Below, piece by piece: positions 15,888 through 25,166 of a stretch of 64,000 bases of DNA; the first letter of the stretch is position 1; each line of letters starts with the position of its first letter. The notes below the pieces were generated by a model. It ran no database searches. It saw only the letters and a program-made list of their open reading frames with translations, and was not told where the DNA came from. A program made the position numbers and the translations under genes. Origin of the DNA: Belnapia moabensis DSM 16746 (lineage in GTDB: Bacteria > Pseudomonadota > Alphaproteobacteria > Acetobacterales > Acetobacteraceae); contig NZ_JQKB01000020.1 of NCBI RefSeq assembly GCF_000745835.1, positions 29,503 through 93,502 on the forward strand, read 5' to 3'.

Positions 15888-17096
15888 TCACAGGAAGGCA
15901 ATCGGCTGCTCCACCCCCAGCAGATGCCGCCCCACCATCTCCAGATGCCAGGGATTGGCCTGGAGGTGCTGCGAGACGCACATCGCATCGCGGAACCGCC
16001 GCTCGAAGGGCTCCGATTCCAGGATCGCCGTCGTCCCCCCCGCTCGGTAGCAGGCGACCGACACCTCTGTCGCATCCCCCATCACCGTCGTCGTGGCGAG
16101 CCGCAGCGCCATGCGGGTATCGAGGCTGATCGCCCCCGTCCCCACCGCTTCCGCCCAGGCCTCCCGCACCGTCCCCAGCAGGTACATCCGGCAGGCCCGC
16201 AGCCGCGCCTCCAGCCGCGCGACCTCCGATTGTACGCAATGATTCTCCCGCATCGGCTGCGCCGCCGCCCGCGCCGCCTTGCCGCGCGCCAGGGCGATGT
16301 AGCGATCCAGCAGCCCCCGCGCCGTCCCCAGCGCCACCGCGGCGAAGCCCGAGGCGTAGCAGAGATGCGAGGAGAAGAGCGAGACCGGCCCATGCTGCCG
16401 CCTTCCCTCCGGCTTGTCGCGGAAGCAGGCATGGCTCTCGGGGACGAAAAGGTCGCGCACCTCATAGGTGTCGCTCCCCGTCCCGCGCAGCCCGAGCGCC
16501 GCCCAATCCTCGGAGATGCTCGCCTGCTCGCGCGGAAACAGCACCGTGACGAATTCCGGCTTGCCCGCCCGCGCCGAGCCATCCGCCTCCGCCACCGGCA
16601 CATGGGCGCCGAGCAGCCGCGCATGCCGGTTGCCGCTGGCGAAGTCCCAGCGCCCCGTCACCCGCCATCCCCCCGCCACCGGCACCGCCGCCGCCCTAGT
16701 ATGCTGCGCGCCCCAGGCCAGCCCACTGTCCCGATCACCGAAGAAGCGCCGCGCCACCTCGGGCGAAAGATAGGTCGCCGAGCTGAGGGCCGAGACATTC
16801 CCTTGGTTCACGCACCAGGCGGTGCTCGCATCGCCGATCGCCAGCGCCTCGATGATCTCGGCATAGACCGGCAGCGGCAGCGCCTGCCCACCCAACTCCG
16901 CCGGTGTCAGTAGCCGGAAGAAGTCATTGGCCCGGAGCGCCTCCAGCACCGCCGGCGGCAGCTCCCGTGCCCGCTCCATCTCCGGCGCCACCGCCTCCAG
17001 CAGGGGGATCAGCGCCCGCGCCCGCTCCACCGGACCGGCGGTGGACAGTGCCTCCGGGGCCTCGGGCGCGAGCACGCCGAGTTCGGCAGCAGCCAT
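15888..17096 (-). CDS. Acyl-CoA dehydrogenase-fold flavin-dependent monooxygenase (class D-like)
   Basis: 402 residues. The fold is that of acyl-CoA dehydrogenases, but the details fit the class D flavin monooxygenases (DszC, HsaA, HpaH-C2 type): ELPPAVLEALRANDFFRLLTPAELGGQALPLPVYAEIIEALAIGDASTAWCVNQGNVSAL at the start, DWAALGLRGTGSDTYEVRDLFVPE in the middle barrel, and the C-terminal RRFRDAMCVSQHLQANPWHLEMVGRHLLG. The acyl-CoA dehydrogenase catalytic Glu motif is not evident. Such enzymes use reduced flavin from a separate reductase; no reductase gene is adjacent. It lies 83 bases downstream of the peptide-type ABC importer on the same strand and could be co-transcribed. Confidence 0.75.
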   Translation of the reverse strand: MAAAELGVLAPEAPEALSTAGPVERARALIPLLEAVAPEMERARELPPAVLEALRANDFFRLLTPAELGGQALPLPVYAEIIEALAIGDASTAWCVNQGNVSALSSATYLSPEVARRFFGDRDSGLAWGAQHTRAAAVPVAGGWRVTGRWDFASGNRHARLLGAHVPVAEADGSARAGKPEFVTVLFPREQASISEDWAALGLRGTGSDTYEVRDLFVPESHACFRDKPEGRRQHGPVSLFSSHLCYASGFAAVALGTARGLLDRYIALARGKAARAAAQPMRENHCVQSEVARLEARLRACRMYLLGTVREAWAEAVGTGAISLDTRMALRLATTTVMGDATEVSVACYRAGGTTAILESEPFERRFRDAMCVSQHLQANPWHLEMVGRHLLGVEQPIAFL

Positions 17097-17179
17097 GATC
17101 CGTCTCCTCCCAGATGAGGCGAAGGCTAATCACGCCCCCTCCCCCCGGCAAGCGACACGGACGGTCGATCGACCAAATT

Positions 17180-18808
17180 TCACCCCGGCACCGGCTCTCC
17201 CTGGGGCTCGAAATGCGGGATCGCCGCCAGCAGCTCCCGCGTATAGCCGGCCCTGGGCGCGGCGAAGAGCGCCTCGCTCCGCCCCTCCTCCACGACCCGC
17301 CCGGCCTGCAGCACGATGGTCCGCTCGCACATCATCCGCACCACGTTGAGGTCGTGGCTGACGAAGAGATAGGCCAGCCCCTCCTCCCGCCGCAGCCGGT
17401 CGAGCAGATGCAGCACCACCGCCTGCACCGAGACATCGAGCGCCGCCGTCGGCTCGTCGAGCACCAGCAGCCGCGGCCCCGGCGCGATCGCCCGCGCGAT
17501 GCCGACTCTCGCCTTCTGCCCACCCGAGAGCTGATGCGGAAACCGCCCCAGCAACTCCCCCGGCAGCCCGACCCTCGCCGCGCAATCCTCCGCCTGCGCG
17601 CGCAACTGCGCCCCCTCCCGCATTCCCAGCAGCCGCCGCAGCGGATCGGCGATGCAGTCGAAGGCGGAGAAGCGCGGATTGAGGCTTTCCCCATGATCCT
17701 GGAAGACGATCTGGATATCCTTCCGCCAGGGGCTCCCATGGAACCGCCCCGCCGGAATCGCCCCGATCTCCTCTCCTTCGAAGCGGATGCTCCCCGCCGT
17801 CGGGTCGAGCAGCCGGCAGACCAGCCGCGAGATCGTGCTCTTCCCCGATCCGCTCTCGCCCACGAGCCCCAGGCTCTCCCCCGCATCGAGATGGAAGGAG
17901 ACGCCCTCCACCGCCGCCACCCCGCCGAATTCCTTCCGCAGTCCCGCGACCTCCAGCAGCCTTCGCCCTGTCGGCACCACCGCCCGCGGTTCGCTCTCCC
18001 CCACCAGCCCGGCAACGGTCGAATCCCGCCGCGGCGACGCCGCCACCAGCCGCTGCGTGTACGGGTGCCCTGGCGCCCCGAACAGCCGGTCCGGCACCGC
18101 CTCCTCGACCACCCGCCCCTGCTCCATCACCGCGATCCGCCCACAATACTGCGCGGCGAGGCCGAGGTCATGGGTGATGAGCACCATGGCCATTCCCCGC
18201 CGCGCCGTTGTCTCGGCCAGCAGCTCCATCACCGCCTTCTGGGTGGTGACATCGAGCCCCGTCGTAGGCTCGTCGGCGATGAGCAGGCTCGGCTCGCAGG
18301 CGATCGCCATGGCGATCATCACCCGCTGGCACATCCCTCCCGACAGCTCATGCGGATAGGCCTCCAACCGCCGCACCGGCTCGCGGATGCGCACCGCCTC
18401 CAACAAGGCCAGCGCCCGCTCCCTGGCCTCCCGCGCCGACACCGCCTCATGCGCCCGTATCACATCCGCGATCTGCAGCCCGACCGGCCGGATCGGGTTG
18501 AGCGCCGCGCGCGGGTTCTGGAAGATCATCGACATCGCCGCCCCGCGCAGCGGCGCCAGCACCCGCCGCCCCGCCCGGGTGATATCCTCCCCCCGGAACC
18601 GGATGCGCCCCCCGCTGATCCGCCCCGCCCTCTCGAGCAGCCGCATCACGCAGAATGCCGTCACCGACTTCCCCGACCCGCTCTCCCCGACGATCCCCAG
18701 CGTCTCCCCCGCCGCGACCGAGAGCGTGACGCCCTTCAGCGCCTCCACCACCCCATGCCGCGTGCCGAACTCGACCCGCAGGTCCTCAACCTCGAGCAGC
18801 GCGCTCAT
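17180..18808 (-). CDS. Dipeptide/oligopeptide-type ABC transporter, fused two-domain ATPase
   Basis: 542 residues carrying two complete ATPase domains in one chain, like a DppD-DppF fusion. The start is ATG 18808, overlapping the upstream permease stop by 4 nt. Domain 1: Walker A GESGSGKS at 41-48, signature LSGGMCQRV, Walker B LLIADEPTTGLD. Domain 2: Walker A GESGSGKS near residue 315, LSGGQKARV, Walker B LLVLDEPTAALD. Both have switch histidines (ITHDLG, VSHDLN). It powers the importer with the permeases and binding protein upstream. Confidence 0.92.
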   Translation of the reverse strand: MSALLEVEDLRVEFGTRHGVVEALKGVTLSVAAGETLGIVGESGSGKSVTAFCVMRLLERAGRISGGRIRFRGEDITRAGRRVLAPLRGAAMSMIFQNPRAALNPIRPVGLQIADVIRAHEAVSAREARERALALLEAVRIREPVRRLEAYPHELSGGMCQRVMIAMAIACEPSLLIADEPTTGLDVTTQKAVMELLAETTARRGMAMVLITHDLGLAAQYCGRIAVMEQGRVVEEAVPDRLFGAPGHPYTQRLVAASPRRDSTVAGLVGESEPRAVVPTGRRLLEVAGLRKEFGGVAAVEGVSFHLDAGESLGLVGESGSGKSTISRLVCRLLDPTAGSIRFEGEEIGAIPAGRFHGSPWRKDIQIVFQDHGESLNPRFSAFDCIADPLRRLLGMREGAQLRAQAEDCAARVGLPGELLGRFPHQLSGGQKARVGIARAIAPGPRLLVLDEPTAALDVSVQAVVLHLLDRLRREEGLAYLFVSHDLNVVRMMCERTIVLQAGRVVEEGRSEALFAAPRAGYTRELLAAIPHFEPQGEPVPG

Positions 18809-19650
18809 GTCCGCATCCGCGGATCGAGGATATCCCGCAGCCCATCGCCGAGCAGGTTGAAGCAGAGCACCGCGAACATCAGCGCCGCCCCCGGGCAGGC
18901 CACCAGCCACCACTTGCCCGTCGTGATGAACCGCGCCCCTTCCGCCACCATGATCCCCCATTCCGGCGTCGGCGGCCGCACGCCAAGCCCAAGGAAGGAC
19001 AGCCCCGCCGCATTCAGGATCGCCCAGCCGAGATTGAGCGAGATCTGCACCGCCATGGCCGGCAGCACATTCGGCAGCAGGAAGCGCATCACCACCCGCG
19101 CATGGCTGTTCCCCGAGGCCCTCGCCGCCTCCACCCAGCCCAAGCCGCGCCTGACATTCACCTCCGCCCGGCTGAAGCGGATGTAGAAGGGCAGGTTGAT
19201 GATCGCCGTCGCATAGATGATGTTCTCGACCCGGTTGCCGAGCGCCGCCACCATCGCCATCGCAAGGACGAAGAGCGGAAAGGCCATCAGCACATCGACG
19301 AAGCGCCCGACCCACGCATCCAGCCTGCCGCCCGCATAACCGCAGAAACTCCCCACCGTCGCCCCGATGATGAAGGACAGGCTGACGGCCGAGGCCGCAA
19401 TCGCCAGGTCGAGCCTTGCGGCCACCAGCACCCGGCTGAACACATCCCGCCCGAGCTGATCCGTCCCGAACCAATGCGCCGCACTTGGCGCCTGCAAGGC
19501 ATTCGGCACGTCGGACGCAATGGGATCATAGGGCACGATCCACGGCCCGAGGAGCGCCGCCAGCACCAGCAGCCCACACCCGCACCCCGCAAGCAAGGTG
19601 ACGGGATTCCCCCGCAACACCCACCCCGCATGCCGCAGCGTCGCGCTCAT
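18805..19650 (-). CDS. Dipeptide-type ABC transporter permease (DppC-like)
   Basis: 281 residues with an N-terminal OppC_N helix followed by the periplasmic IVPYDPIASDVPNALQAPSAAHWFGTDQLGRDVFSRVL, which is a DppC/OppC hallmark. Five further helices and the cytoplasmic EAA loop (EAARASGNSHARVVMRFLLPNVLP) are present. It overlaps the DppB-like gene before it and the ATPase gene after it by 4 nt each. The complex may carry peptides, but this family also moves nickel, glutathione and sugars, so the ligand is open. Confidence 0.92.
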   Translation of the reverse strand: MSATLRHAGWVLRGNPVTLLAGCGCGLLVLAALLGPWIVPYDPIASDVPNALQAPSAAHWFGTDQLGRDVFSRVLVAARLDLAIAASAVSLSFIIGATVGSFCGYAGGRLDAWVGRFVDVLMAFPLFVLAMAMVAALGNRVENIIYATAIINLPFYIRFSRAEVNVRRGLGWVEAARASGNSHARVVMRFLLPNVLPAMAVQISLNLGWAILNAAGLSFLGLGVRPPTPEWGIMVAEGARFITTGKWWLVACPGAALMFAVLCFNLLGDGLRDILDPRMRT

Positions 19651-20669
19651 CCGATCGACACCCGCGGATCGGCCAGCCCGTAGAGCAGATCGACCACCAG
19701 GTTCACCAGCACGAAGATCGAGGCCATCAGCAGCACGAAGCCCTGCACCGGCGCATAGTCCGAGGACAGCAGCGCATCCAGCGCATAGGAGGCGACGCCC
19801 GGCCAGGAGAAGACCTTCTCCACCAGCACATTGGCTCCGAGCATGGTCGAGAAGACGATGCCCATGATGGTGATCACCGGCAGCAGCGCATTCCGCAGCG
19901 CATAGACGAGGATCACCCGCCGCCGCGACAGCCCCAGCGCTTCCCCCGTGCGGATGAAATCACTGGTCAGCACGGCGAGCATCGAAGCCCTGGTCATCCG
20001 CGCCAGCGGCGCCAGCACGAACAGCGCCATGGTGCAGGCCGGCAGCACCAGCTGGCTCGCCGCCGCCCACCACGCCTCCCAGTCGCCGGCGATAGCCGCA
20101 TCCACCAGCAGGAACCCCGTCACTTCCGGCGGCTGCGAGGCGAATATGTCAATCCGCCCCGTCGGGTCCGGCGCGATGCCGAGCAGGTAATAGAGCACGT
20201 AGATCAGCAGCAGCCCCGAGACGAAGGTCGGCACGCAAACACCCAAGGTACACAGCAGCCGCACCGCATGATCCACCACCGATCCCGGCCTCAAGGCAGC
20301 GAGGATGCCGAGCGGCACCGCCAGCACCAGCGCGATCAGCAGCGCGCAGAAGGTCAGCTCCAGCGAGGCCGGCAGCCGGTTGCGCAGGTCGTTCAGCACC
20401 GGCTGCCCGGTGGTCATCGACCGCCCGAGATTCCCCGTGCCGATGTCCTTGAGATACAGCAGAAGCTGCTCCGGCACCGGCTTGTCGAGTCCCATCCGCC
20501 GCCGGATATCCTCGATCTCCGCCTGCCCCGCATTCGGCCCGGAGGCGAAGAATATCGCTGGATCACCCGGCAGCACCCGCATCAGCAGGAAGGTGAAGAC
20601 CAGCACGCCGAACAGCGCCGGCAGCGACGAGACGAACCGCCGCCCCGCCCGTCCCGCGATGCCGCGCAT
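19647..20669 (-). CDS. Dipeptide-type ABC transporter permease (DppB-like)
   Basis: 340 residues. The first helix region GVLVFTFLLMRVLPGDPAIFFA and the later LPACTMALFVLAPLARMTRASMLAVLTSDFIRTGEALGLSRRRVILVYALRNALLPVITIMG (with the EAA loop) are DppB/OppB landmarks. Its ATG shares a base with the TGA of the binding-protein gene (TGATG), so the two are translationally coupled. It pairs with the DppC-like protein to form the channel. Confidence 0.92.
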   Translation of the reverse strand: MRGIAGRAGRRFVSSLPALFGVLVFTFLLMRVLPGDPAIFFASGPNAGQAEIEDIRRRMGLDKPVPEQLLLYLKDIGTGNLGRSMTTGQPVLNDLRNRLPASLELTFCALLIALVLAVPLGILAALRPGSVVDHAVRLLCTLGVCVPTFVSGLLLIYVLYYLLGIAPDPTGRIDIFASQPPEVTGFLLVDAAIAGDWEAWWAAASQLVLPACTMALFVLAPLARMTRASMLAVLTSDFIRTGEALGLSRRRVILVYALRNALLPVITIMGIVFSTMLGANVLVEKVFSWPGVASYALDALLSSDYAPVQGFVLLMASIFVLVNLVVDLLYGLADPRVSIG

Positions 20670-22264
20670 CAGGCCCGCCGCAGGTCGCGGTAATCCACCT
20701 GCCGGTGGTACTGGTAGGTATAGCCGTCGATGGCCTGGGTCATCACCGCATCCTGGTTCGGCTGCCAGAGCAGGATCAGCGGCACTTCCTCGGCTAGCAC
20801 CGCGATCATCCGCTTGCAGAGCTTCTCATACTCTGCCGGGTCGCGCTCGAACCGCGCCTTGGCGGTGAGATCGGTGATCTCCGCATTGTTCCAGCTGCTG
20901 TAGTTCCAGCGCTGCTCGCCCGTGAAGAAATTCCGGAAGAAGTAGTCCGTCGAAGGCAGCCAGGCGATCGAGGTCTCGGTGAGGAAGGGCAGCTTCTTCT
21001 CCGTCACCAGCGTCGAGATCTGCGCATCCGGCAGCTTCTGGATCTCGACGCGGATGCCGATGCGCGCCAGCGACTCCTTCACCAGCGCCGCCATCGGCTC
21101 GCTCGTCGCCGCCGAGCCGACATTGAAGGAGAAGGTGGTGTCCAACCCGTTGGGGAAACCCGCCTCCGCCATCAGCGCCCTCGCGCGCGCGAGATCGGTC
21201 TTCATCGGCATCGGCTGCGGGAAGCGCGCCGTCGGCGGCGTCTCTCTCCAATCCCCGCCGAACAGCGCCGCCCCACGCTCGAACAGCGCCGCCTTGAAGA
21301 TATCCTGGTAGGGCAGCGCCGCCGCCACCGCCTGCCGCAGCTTCACATTGTCGAAGGGCGCCATCCGCGTGTTGAAGGCGACCATGGTGAAGGCGTTGAA
21401 CTGCGGCGTGGACACCACCTTCACCCGCGGCCGTTGCGCCAGCGCCGGTACGTCGCTCGCCTGCAGATCGATGGAGAGGTCCGCATCCCCCCGCTCGATC
21501 AGGTTCGCCCGCGTCGCCGCCTCCGGGATCGTCTGGTTGATGATCCGCCGGAAGAAGGGCAGCGGCCCGCCCTTCCAATCGTCGTTCCGCCGCAGGATCA
21601 CCTGCTCGCCCGGCTTGAAGCTCTCGACGCGATAGGCGCCCGACCCCGCCGCATTGTCCTTCAACCAAGCCTGCGCCCAGGGGTCATCCGCGGTGGCGTG
21701 CGACTTCGCCACCTTGCTGTTGATGATCATGCAGTAGAGCGTGCAAAGATTGGGCAGCGCCAGCCGGTCCGGCCGCTCGACCTTCGCCTCGAAGGTATGC
21801 TGATCGATGACGCGGAACTGCTCCGCCTTGGTCCAGGACCCGGTCTGGATCTGCACCGCCGCCAGCGAGCGCGCCGTCACATGCCGGTCGAAGGACCACT
21901 TCACGTCCTCCGCCGTCACCGGCGTCCCATCGTGGAACTTGGCGTCGCGCCGCAGGTGGAAGGTGAAGGTCGTCCCATCCGCGCGGGTCTCGACGCGCTC
22001 CGCCAGCTCGCCCTTGATGGTGTCCGGGTCGAAGACCCAGCCCGCCCCCTGCTGCTTCCGCCCGAAGCCCACCAGGCGGTCATAGACATTGACGCTGATG
22101 CCGAAAGCCTCGCGCGTCGAGCCCGGCATGGTCGGGTCGAGCGTGTTGACGGTATTGCCCGTCACCTGCCGCAGCGTCTCCGCCCGGCTCTGCGCCAGCG
22201 CCGGCCCGCCCGGCACCGCCATCGCCGCCGCGCCCGCCAGAATCTCCCGACGCCCGATCCTCAT
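20669..22264 (-). CDS. Dipeptide-type ABC substrate-binding protein (family 5)
   Basis: 531 residues, SBP_bac_5 family. I use ATG 22264 because AGGAGG stands 5-6 bases upstream and the new N-terminus is a Tat-like signal (GRREILAGAAAMAVPGGPALA). The mature part has TLDPTMPGSTREAFGISVNVYDRLV, then FTFHLRRDAKFHDGTPVTAEDVKWSF, the signature of this family. Length is normal. It is the binding component of the importer encoded downstream; the ligand pocket cannot be read from sequence. The SDR gene lies 51 bases upstream on the same strand. Confidence 0.92.
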   Translation of the reverse strand: MRIGRREILAGAAAMAVPGGPALAQSRAETLRQVTGNTVNTLDPTMPGSTREAFGISVNVYDRLVGFGRKQQGAGWVFDPDTIKGELAERVETRADGTTFTFHLRRDAKFHDGTPVTAEDVKWSFDRHVTARSLAAVQIQTGSWTKAEQFRVIDQHTFEAKVERPDRLALPNLCTLYCMIINSKVAKSHATADDPWAQAWLKDNAAGSGAYRVESFKPGEQVILRRNDDWKGGPLPFFRRIINQTIPEAATRANLIERGDADLSIDLQASDVPALAQRPRVKVVSTPQFNAFTMVAFNTRMAPFDNVKLRQAVAAALPYQDIFKAALFERGAALFGGDWRETPPTARFPQPMPMKTDLARARALMAEAGFPNGLDTTFSFNVGSAATSEPMAALVKESLARIGIRVEIQKLPDAQISTLVTEKKLPFLTETSIAWLPSTDYFFRNFFTGEQRWNYSSWNNAEITDLTAKARFERDPAEYEKLCKRMIAVLAEEVPLILLWQPNQDAVMTQAIDGYTYQYHRQVDYRDLRRA

Positions 22265-22315
22265 GCCACCCTCCTGCCGTCCAGACCGTCTCAGCAATCC
22301 TCGTACCACCGCCCG

Positions 22316-23077
22316 TCAGGCGGCCAGCCACCCACCATCGACGGCCAGCGTCGTCCCCGTGGTGAAAGCCGCGGCATCGCTGGCGAGGAACAAGGCAGCC
22401 TCCGCCACCTCCTCCGCCCGGCCGAACCGCCCCATCGCATGCCGCGCACGCGAGGCCGCCATCACCGGCTGCGGCTCCTTATGCCGGGCGAAGCTCCGCC
22501 GCAGCAGCGGCGTGTCGATCGCCCCCGGCACCAGCGCATTCACCCGGATGTTGTCGCCGACGAAATCCAGCGCCATGGTCCGCGTCAGCGAGAGGATCGC
22601 CCCCTTCGCCGCGATATAGGCCGTATTCCCCCGCCCACCCGCGAGCGCCAGCTGCGACGCCGTGGTGACGATCGCCCCGCCGCCCTGCCGCTGCATCGCC
22701 GGGATCACCGCCCGCGCCCAGAGCCAGGTGCCGCCGACATTGGCGCGGAACACCGCGTCCCAGTCCGCCGGATCGGTCGTCAGCACCGTCCCGCCGCAGG
22801 AGAAGCCGGCGAAGCAGCACAGCACGTCGATCCGCCCGAAGCGGTCGAGCACCGCCGCCGCATCACGGTCAGCACTTCCCGGCTCGCCGACATCGGAGGC
22901 GAGCGCCATCGCCTCGCCCCTCTCGGCCTCCACCAGCCGCACGCTCTCCGCCGCGCCCTCCGCATCGCGGTCGACGATGGCGATCCGCGCCCCCTCGCGC
23001 GCGAAGAGCACGGCAGTCGCCCGCCCGAGGCCGGAGCCGCCGCCCGTGATGACCGCAACCTTGTCCCTGAGCCGCAT
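22316..23077 (-). CDS. Short-chain dehydrogenase/reductase (SDR)
   Basis: 253 residues, a classical SDR. The cofactor motif is TGGGSGLG at 11-18, and the acid at the end of strand 2 (IAIVDRD) favours NAD(H). The catalytic set is N113, S141, Y154 and K158 (AYIAAK). Where most members have NNAG, this one has CFAG (residues 88-91), a mild deviation. The C-terminal VPGAIDTPLLRR and FTTGTTLAVDGGW are standard. It is probably first in the operon with the peptide-type importer and is divergent from hyuA (94 bases apart). The substrate is unknown. Confidence 0.9.
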   Translation of the reverse strand: MRLRDKVAVITGGGSGLGRATAVLFAREGARIAIVDRDAEGAAESVRLVEAERGEAMALASDVGEPGSADRDAAAVLDRFGRIDVLCCFAGFSCGGTVLTTDPADWDAVFRANVGGTWLWARAVIPAMQRQGGGAIVTTASQLALAGGRGNTAYIAAKGAILSLTRTMALDFVGDNIRVNALVPGAIDTPLLRRSFARHKEPQPVMAASRARHAMGRFGRAEEVAEAALFLASDAAAFTTGTTLAVDGGWLAA

Positions 23078-23171
23078 CGCCTGCCTCCGCCGTCGCGCGA
23101 GCTTCGCCCAGGGCTAGCCATCCCGCAACGCCGCCGTCAGGATGCACCGCACAACGAGGCTGGGGCGACGC

Positions 23172-25166
23172 ATGACGGGCTGGCAGGTCGGCATCGATAT
23201 CGGCGGCACCTTCACCGACATCGTCGGCGCGCGTGGCGCGGAGTTCCGCACCGCCAAGGTCCCCTCCCGCCCCGCCGACCCGGTCGGCAGCATCTTCGCC
23301 GCGCTCGATGCCATCGGCGTCGCCCCCGGCGAGATCGCCGACCTGGTCCACGGCACCACCCGCGTCACCAACGCCATCGTCGAGAACAAGCTGGAGCCCG
23401 TCACCCTGCTGGCGACGGAAGGCTTCGAGGACATCATCGAGATCGGCCGCCAGAGCCGCCGCGACCTCTACCGCCTCGACGTCCCGCCGAAGCCCGCCCC
23501 CCTTATCCCCGCCGCCCGCCGCATCCCCGTCGCCGAGCGCATGGCGCATGACGGCACCATCCTCCGCCCGCTCGCCGATCTCGACGCCACCATCGACGCC
23601 GCGCTCGCCACCGGCACCCGCACCATCGCGGTGATGCTCCTCCACAGCTATGCCAACCCCGCGCACGAGCTGGCACTCGCCGAACGCCTCCGCGACCGCG
23701 TCCCCTACCTCTCCCTCTCCCACCAGGTGAACCCCGAGGCGCGCGAATACGAGCGCTGTGTGGCGACGGTGCTGAACGCCGCCGTCATGCCGCTCGCCGC
23801 CGAATACCTCGCCCGCCTGCGCGCCGAGCTCCCCGCCGAAGCACGCCTGCACGTCATGCACTCCGCCGGAGGCATGGCCTCGCCCGAGGCGGCAGCCGAG
23901 CGCCCGCTGCTGATGGCCCTCTCCGGCCCCGCCGCCGGCGTCGCCGCCGCCGCCGCCGCAGCGCGCGAGACCGGCGAGGCCGCGCTGCTCTCCTTCGACA
24001 TGGGCGGCACCACCACCGACGTGGCGCTGATCCTCGACGGCCGCGCCGAGATCACCGTCGATGCCCGCCTCGCCGACCAGCCGCTGCGCCAGCCCATGGT
24101 CGCCATCGAGTCGATCGGCGCCGGCGGCGGCTCCATCGTCCGCCATGGCCCGGCCGGCCTCTCGGTCGGCCCGCACAGCGCCGGCGCCGAGCCCGGCCCC
24201 GCCTGCTACGGCCGCGGCGGCACCGCCCCCACCGTCTGCGACGCCAATGCCATCCTCGGCTACCTGAACCCCCGCCGCCGCCTCGGCGGCACCATCACCC
24301 TCGATGTCGAACGCGCCACCGCCGCCTTCGCCCTCCTGGCGGAGCAACTCGGCCTGCCGGTCGTCGAACTCGCCCTCGGCGTCCTCCGCGTCGCCGACGC
24401 CACCATGGCCCGCGCGCTCAACAAGATCACCGTCGAGCGCGGCGTCGATGGCCGCGGCGCCACGCTGCTCGCCTTCGGCGGAATGGGCCCGATGCATGCC
24501 ACCGGCCTCGCCGCCACCTATGGCATCACCCGCGTGCTGGTGCCGCACGCCTCCTCCGCCTTCTCCGCCCTCGGCTGTGTCGCCGCCGAGATGAGCTACA
24601 CTCGCCAGCGCACCCTCCGCCTCCCCGGCGAGGATTTCGACACCGCCCGCCTCGCCGCCGCCCGCGCCGCGCTGATGGAGGAGCTTTCCGCCCCCCTCCT
24701 CGCCCAGGGCGTCGCGCGGGAGGCCATCGCCGCCGAGGAGACCGGCCTCATCCGCTACCGCGGCCAGTCCTACGCCGTCGATGTCCCCCTCTCCGGCCCC
24801 GCGGACGCCGCTGGCCTCGGCACCGCCTTCGAGGCCCGCCACCGCGCGCTCTTCGGCTTCGCCTCCGGCGAGGCCTGGGAGATGCTCGGCCTCCGCCTCC
24901 GCCTCTCCGCCCCGCGCGCCCTCGATCTCGCCCCACCCGCGCCGACAAGCGGCCCGCCGGAGCCCTTCGCCACCGACCCCTGCTGGTTCACTCCTGACGC
25001 CCCGCTCCCCACCCCCCGCTACGAGCGCAGCGGCCTCGCCCCGCCCCACCGCATCGCCGGCCCCGCCATCATCGAGGACGACTGGTCCACCATCCTCGTC
25101 CCCCCCGGCTGGTCCGCAGCGGCGCAGCCCGGCGGCCACATCCTGCTGACCCGGGAGGACGCATGA
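23172..25166 (+). CDS. hyuA: Hydantoinase/5-oxoprolinase family subunit A
   Basis: 664 residues from ATG 23172, chosen because the family starts close to VGIDIGGTFTDIV; an ATG at 23142 would add ten basic residues. The actin-like ATPase core shows DIGGTFTD near residue 10, LVHGTTRVTNAIVE near 58, and the second phosphate loop FDMGGTTTDVA near 276. The C-terminal part has GGMGPMHATGLA. With subunit B it forms an ATP-dependent hydrolase opening cyclic amides such as 5-oxoproline or hydantoins, or a related carboxylase (acetone/acetophenone type). It overlaps hyuB by 4 nt. Confidence 0.9.
   Translation: MTGWQVGIDIGGTFTDIVGARGAEFRTAKVPSRPADPVGSIFAALDAIGVAPGEIADLVHGTTRVTNAIVENKLEPVTLLATEGFEDIIEIGRQSRRDLYRLDVPPKPAPLIPAARRIPVAERMAHDGTILRPLADLDATIDAALATGTRTIAVMLLHSYANPAHELALAERLRDRVPYLSLSHQVNPEAREYERCVATVLNAAVMPLAAEYLARLRAELPAEARLHVMHSAGGMASPEAAAERPLLMALSGPAAGVAAAAAAARETGEAALLSFDMGGTTTDVALILDGRAEITVDARLADQPLRQPMVAIESIGAGGGSIVRHGPAGLSVGPHSAGAEPGPACYGRGGTAPTVCDANAILGYLNPRRRLGGTITLDVERATAAFALLAEQLGLPVVELALGVLRVADATMARALNKITVERGVDGRGATLLAFGGMGPMHATGLAATYGITRVLVPHASSAFSALGCVAAEMSYTRQRTLRLPGEDFDTARLAAARAALMEELSAPLLAQGVAREAIAAEETGLIRYRGQSYAVDVPLSGPADAAGLGTAFEARHRALFGFASGEAWEMLGLRLRLSAPRALDLAPPAPTSGPPEPFATDPCWFTPDAPLPTPRYERSGLAPPHRIAGPAIIEDDWSTILVPPGWSAAAQPGGHILLTREDA

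Noticed and set aside
22869..25139. 756-codon minus-strand open frame over hyuA
   Set aside because: Gly/Ala/Glu-rich antisense shadow of a well-supported gene.
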